Origin: Bacteroidota bacterium
Lineage (GTDB): Bacteria > Bacteroidota > Bacteroidia > Chitinophagales > Chitinophagaceae
Direction of reading: 5' to 3'
Assembly: GCA_023426425.1 (NCBI GenBank)
Contig: JAFAAT010000242.1
Location: 1 to 7,915, forward strand
Length of the DNA stretch: 7,915 nucleotides
Shown: piece after piece, positions 5,706 through 7,915 of the stretch
Numbering within the stretch: position 1 is the stretch's first letter
Layout of the letters: every line of letters begins with the position of its first letter
Position numbers and translations under genes: made by a program
Notes under the pieces: generated by a model
Told to the model about the DNA's origin: nothing
The model's database searches: none
What the model saw: the letters and a program-made list of their open reading frames with translations, nothing else

Positions 5706-5725
5706 AATGTTAGAGTCCTGTTTAG

Positions 5726-6364
5726 TTGAGTCAGTTTAAGGATCGGATTTTCGCAGTTACCTGGACAGTTTGCCTGCTATTTTCGTGTAATAGTGGACAC
5801 AAAGCCGTAGGAACTGGTGAGGCCGGAGAGACCGGTGTAGAAAGAGAGACACTCATCAACGCACTGAAACAGCTTAAGTCGCAGCTTGCTTCTAAAGACG
5901 AGCATCGCATCACTGAACTTTTCGAGTTTCCTATTCCCGACTCGATCGTACCAATCTATGTATTCGACGATAGTTTCGACGCCAGGCAAGAAGCAAGTGG
6001 AGGGCTTGTAACGAGGAGTATGTTTAATGATTTTTTTTCGCAGATATCAGAAAGTATTCAAATGGAGGACGTCAACACTCTTTTTGCGAATGTGCGACTT
6101 GATAGTTTGCATCAAACTAATGTGCTGACGCATGAGGTGCAAACTGATACAATCCCGTGCCGTAGGCACTACCAACTAGAAGTGCACAATGATTCAGTGA
6201 CATTGACATTGGAGCAGTTGACAAAACCAGGATTCCAAGGTCCAGATATGACGGAAACCGGACCCTCCAACGAATCTAGTGAATATTGTGAGAAAGTGCT
6301 TTGGTGGATATTCAAGTTTGAAGGAAATAAGCTTAGGCTTGTGAAAATCTCTGGGGCAGGTTGA
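5726..6364 (+). CDS. Putative lipoprotein of unknown function (TTG start)
   Basis: This is a 212-aa protein with a short Lys/Arg-containing N-terminus, a hydrophobic stretch (IFAVTWTVCLLFSC) and a lipobox-like LFSC with Cys21, suggesting lipidation at Cys21. The residues after the Cys (NSGHKAVGTG) lack the acidic run that usually sends Bacteroidota lipoproteins to the surface, so a periplasm-facing location is inferred. The rest is mostly polar: a helical part around 38-65 (RETLINALKQLKSQLASKDEHRITELFEFP), then IYVFDDSF, a phenylalanine-rich helix near 98-108 (RSMFNDFFSQI), and a beta-like C-terminus with WWIFKFEGNKLRLVKIS. I do not recognise the family. An in-frame TAG lies just before the TTG at 5726, and no ATG or GTG would keep the signal peptide, so TTG is chosen. 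Only 30 bp separate it from the LytTR gene, so co-transcription is likely. Confidence 0.75.
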   Translation: MSQFKDRIFAVTWTVCLLFSCNSGHKAVGTGEAGETGVERETLINALKQLKSQLASKDEHRITELFEFPIPDSIVPIYVFDDSFDARQEASGGLVTRSMFNDFFSQISESIQMEDVNTLFANVRLDSLHQTNVLTHEVQTDTIPCRRHYQLEVHNDSVTLTLEQLTKPGFQGPDMTETGPSNESSEYCEKVLWWIFKFEGNKLRLVKISGAG

Positions 6365-6390
6365 GCAACTAGTGTAAAGCAGTAATTTCG
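6361..6390 (+). promoter_or_regulatory. Possible internal promoter before the LytTR gene
   Basis: TTG at 6361-6363 (overlapping the stop codon of the lipoprotein gene), a 19-nt spacer and TAATTTCG at 6383-6390 match the Bacteroidota pattern with one mismatch. Transcription would begin about at the GTG codon (6395), which would make the message leaderless or nearly so. This weakens the case unless leaderless starts are used. Confidence 0.35.
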
Positions 6391-6394
6391 GCCT

Positions 6395-7273
6395 GTGACA
6401 TATATTACCAAAACACTTTCTCAGCCGTACCCTTCTACCTCGCCCAGACAGATTCTGACACTGGCGGGGGTTCTGGGGATGGTAGTTTGTGTGTTGTTGT
6501 TTGTATTTCAGCCATTTGGGCTATATAATGCTTCGCCATTCTCTTCGAAGATGCTTGTGATTGCTGGTTATGGGTTGATTACGGCAGCAGTGGTACTAGT
6601 CAATGGAATACTGCTACCTATCCTGCTGCCGCAATTTTTTGACAGAGACCGCTGGACTCTGGGAAAGGATATTCTGCTGGGGGGCTTGCCGAATTTTATT
6701 TTTGTGGGCTTTGTGAATGCGGGCTATTCGATATGGGCGTTTAATTTTCCAGCTACTGCAAGAACTTTCCTTTTTTTCCAGGCTGCGACTATGAGTGTAG
6801 GATTCCTGCCCTATTTACTGGTGATACTGTACAGACACAATCAGCTCCTCCGCAGATATGCGCTGGAAGCTGCCGCAATAAATAGCGACATCCCAGGGCG
6901 GAAAGGGCTGATTGCAGCAAAGGAAGACGAAGTGACTCTTCATTCGGAGTCGAAGTATGAGCAACTAACTCTGAAGGTTAGTGATTTTTTGTTCGCTTGT
7001 TCAGCAGACAATTACGTGCGTATCTATCACATGGCGCAAGGAGATATGAAGGAAAGCCTGTTGCGTACCACACTGAAAAACCTCGAGCAGGCGTTTGAAG
7101 GGCATGTGCAGATTATAAGGTGTCACAGGGGGTACCTGGTGAACGCAAACCAAGTACAATCAGCGGAAGGGAATGCACAGGGATTGAAGCTGAAGTTGGA
7201 AGGTTGTGAAGAGTCAGTGCCTGTAGCGCGGGGGAAAGTGGCTGAGGTAAGAGCTTTGGTATCCGGCACCTAA
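6395..7273 (+). CDS. Membrane-anchored LytTR-family transcriptional regulator (GTG start)
   Basis: This 292-aa protein has an N-terminal membrane part with four predicted helices (about 18-38, 52-80, 91-113 and 124-146) and a C-terminal LytTR DNA-binding domain (about 176-290). The FQPFG motif (38-42) after the first helix is typical of Bacteroidota membrane LytTR proteins. LytTR signatures are FLFACSADNYVRIYH (198-212), LRTTLKNLEQAF (223-234), IIRCHRGYLVN (240-250, with the conserved R, H and LVN) and VPVARGKVAEV (275-285). There is no response-regulator receiver domain or kinase, so it looks like a one-component regulator that senses through or at the inner membrane; the signal is unknown. 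The GTG at 6395 is the only sensible start because an in-frame TAA lies at 6383-6385. It lies 30 bp after the lipoprotein gene, which may be a partner, sensor or target. Confidence 0.88.
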   Translation: MTYITKTLSQPYPSTSPRQILTLAGVLGMVVCVLLFVFQPFGLYNASPFSSKMLVIAGYGLITAAVVLVNGILLPILLPQFFDRDRWTLGKDILLGGLPNFIFVGFVNAGYSIWAFNFPATARTFLFFQAATMSVGFLPYLLVILYRHNQLLRRYALEAAAINSDIPGRKGLIAAKEDEVTLHSESKYEQLTLKVSDFLFACSADNYVRIYHMAQGDMKESLLRTTLKNLEQAFEGHVQIIRCHRGYLVNANQVQSAEGNAQGLKLKLEGCEESVPVARGKVAEVRALVSGT

Positions 7274-7332
7274 GATTTGCATTTCGTCCCACAGCAGGCT
7301 ATTTATCCCAAAAAAATCTACACACGTCCCGG

Positions 7333-7367
7333 TTTTTAGGCAGTCGCTAAAGCTCAAAATAGGTTTG
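7333..7367 (+). promoter_or_regulatory. Promoter of the DUF2306-like gene
   Basis: TAGGTTTG at 7360-7367 is a perfect TAnnTTTG element. A T-rich TTTTTAGG (7333-7340) sits at the -33 position with a 19-nt spacer, one base off TTTG. The predicted start near 7373 gives a short A-rich leader (a run of A before ACGCG) upstream of the ATG at 7387. No clear terminator for the LytTR gene is seen in 7274-7332. Confidence 0.6.
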
Positions 7368-7386
7368 CGTTCTAAAAAAAAACGCG

Positions 7387-7915
7387 ATGTATCCATTCAC
7401 TTTATTGTTACATGTCATTGCAGGGACTATTGCATTAGTCGCCGGGGCGGCTGCAATTTTCGCAAGCAAGGGTAGCCTTGGGCATAGGAGGTCCGGCAAA
7501 GTTTTCTGTTATTGTCTTTACACAGTGGCGATCACCGCAGTAGCGATGTGTTTTATGAAATGGAACTCATTTCTGCTGTCAATTGCTCTGTTCTCCGCTT
7601 ACCTGGTTTTTTCGGGGCAGCAGGCCATCGGTATCTGGAGAGGGTGCGGCCGAGGAACAGGAGGGCTGAGTTTCTGGATTTTTGCCGCGGCTTTTGTTGT
7701 GGCAATGTGGATGGTGATTAGTCCCCTGGTGAATATGATCAATGCCGGGCGCATTTCAGTGCCTGTGTTGAGTGTATTTGGTGTTTTGATGGGTTGGTTT
7801 TCTTTACAGGACCTGCGCCTGCGGAGGGAAGGAATAGAAGTACCACCTAACTCCTGGCTGTACCGACATATCTCGATGATGGGGGGAGCTTATATAGCTA
7901 CAGTGACTGCATTTC
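7387..7915 (+). CDS. DUF2306-like polytopic membrane protein (partial, 3' end outside window)
   Basis: The frame is open from ATG at 7387 to the right edge (176 codons plus one base). The N-terminus LLLHVIAGTIALVAGAAAIFASKGSLGHRRSGKVF has the typical layout of a widespread Bacteroidota membrane family annotated as DUF2306-like: LHVIAG, then a KG...HRRSGK loop. Hydrophobic segments lie at about 4-26, 40-57, 60-82, 94-115 and 123-140, with a further one starting at about 165. A conserved-looking LYRHISMMGGAYIATVTAF segment starts at 158. His9, His33 and His161 stand at or near membrane edges. The function of the family is not established. Confidence is high for a real gene and moderate for the family name. 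It has its own promoter and is probably not in the LytTR operon. Confidence 0.82.
   Translation, partial: MYPFTLLLHVIAGTIALVAGAAAIFASKGSLGHRRSGKVFCYCLYTVAITAVAMCFMKWNSFLLSIALFSAYLVFSGQQAIGIWRGCGRGTGGLSFWIFAAAFVVAMWMVISPLVNMINAGRISVPVLSVFGVLMGWFSLQDLRLRREGIEVPPNSWLYRHISMMGGAYIATVTAF

Larger units (their letters stand above)
5265..5725. other. 461-bp gene-free stretch apart from a tRNA: tRNA unit, G-run block and repeat cluster
   Basis: The first part is the tRNA-Pro unit (promoter 5270-5299, leader hairpin 5304-5320, tRNA 5333-5406, terminator 5415-5444). The second part (5445-5725) has no convincing protein gene. Short open frames there (starting at 5370 and 5522) overlap the tRNA or repeats and give low-complexity peptides without recognisable motifs. 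It contains four G-runs (5449-5469), a 15-nt direct repeat, three CGCGAGTG copies and ACACAGAG-like units. After about 5620 the sequence is plain and leads into the weak promoter of the lipoprotein gene. Confidence 0.8.

Noticed and set aside
5370..5713. Two short plus-strand open frames (from 5370 and from 5522)
   Set aside because: The first begins inside the tRNA and passes through the terminator; the second crosses the repeat cluster. Neither has a start context or motif.
7274..7332. Terminator after the LytTR gene
   Set aside because: An A-run is present but I find no stem-loop followed by a T-run on the plus strand.
7512..7721. Open frame of 69 codons on the plus strand
   Set aside because: It is an out-of-frame reading of the DUF2306-like membrane gene.

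Overview
The window looks like a piece of a Bacteroidota chromosome, probably a Chitinophaga-like or related environmental lineage. Three lines of sequence evidence point that way. The left-hand gene ends in a type IX secretion (T9SS) type-A sorting domain. Several intergenic gaps carry the phylum-specific promoter pattern TTG/TTTG - about 19-20 nt - TAnnTTTG, and start codons lack Shine-Dalgarno sequences. There is also a membrane-anchored LytTR regulator with the 'FQPFG' motif and a futalosine-type menaquinone gene. The lineage is inferred; no 16S or other marker gene is present.

Left half, minus strand (1-4166): mqnB (futalosine hydrolase, menaquinone synthesis) is followed after a 132-bp gap by a very large secreted T9SS cargo protein. 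That gene runs off the left edge with only the last few residues of its sorting domain missing. It is built from CARDB-like, MAM/anchor-like and Fn3-like beta-sandwich modules and shows no enzyme motif.

Centre, plus strand (4233-5444): diverging from mqnB over a 66-bp gap with two interlocked promoters is a two-gene unit: a PTPS/QueD-family synthase followed by folE (GTP cyclohydrolase I). FolE makes 7,8-dihydroneopterin triphosphate from GTP, and the QueD/PTPS enzyme uses it. The sequence motifs look more like animal-type PTPS than E. coli QueD. A tRNA-Pro(GGG) gene follows with its own promoter, a small leader hairpin and a strong intrinsic terminator.

Repeat-rich gap (5445-5725): there is no credible gene. 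It holds a G-quadruplex-type G-run block, a 15-nt direct repeat (14/15 identical), three copies of CGCGAGTG and a degenerate ACACAGAG-type tandem run. This is the least explained part of the window.

Right part, plus strand (5726-7915): a small lipoprotein of unknown function (TTG start) is followed by a LytTR regulator with four membrane segments (GTG start). Then, behind its own good promoter, comes the 5' part of a polytopic DUF2306-like membrane protein cut by the right edge.

Most of the window is ordinary core and cell-surface gene content. I see no CRISPR array, transposase, phage gene or obvious defence system. The candidates for something new are the intergenic repeat cluster, the tRNA leader hairpin whose loop complements the anticodon loop, the interlocked divergent promoters, and the lipoprotein/LytTR pair.
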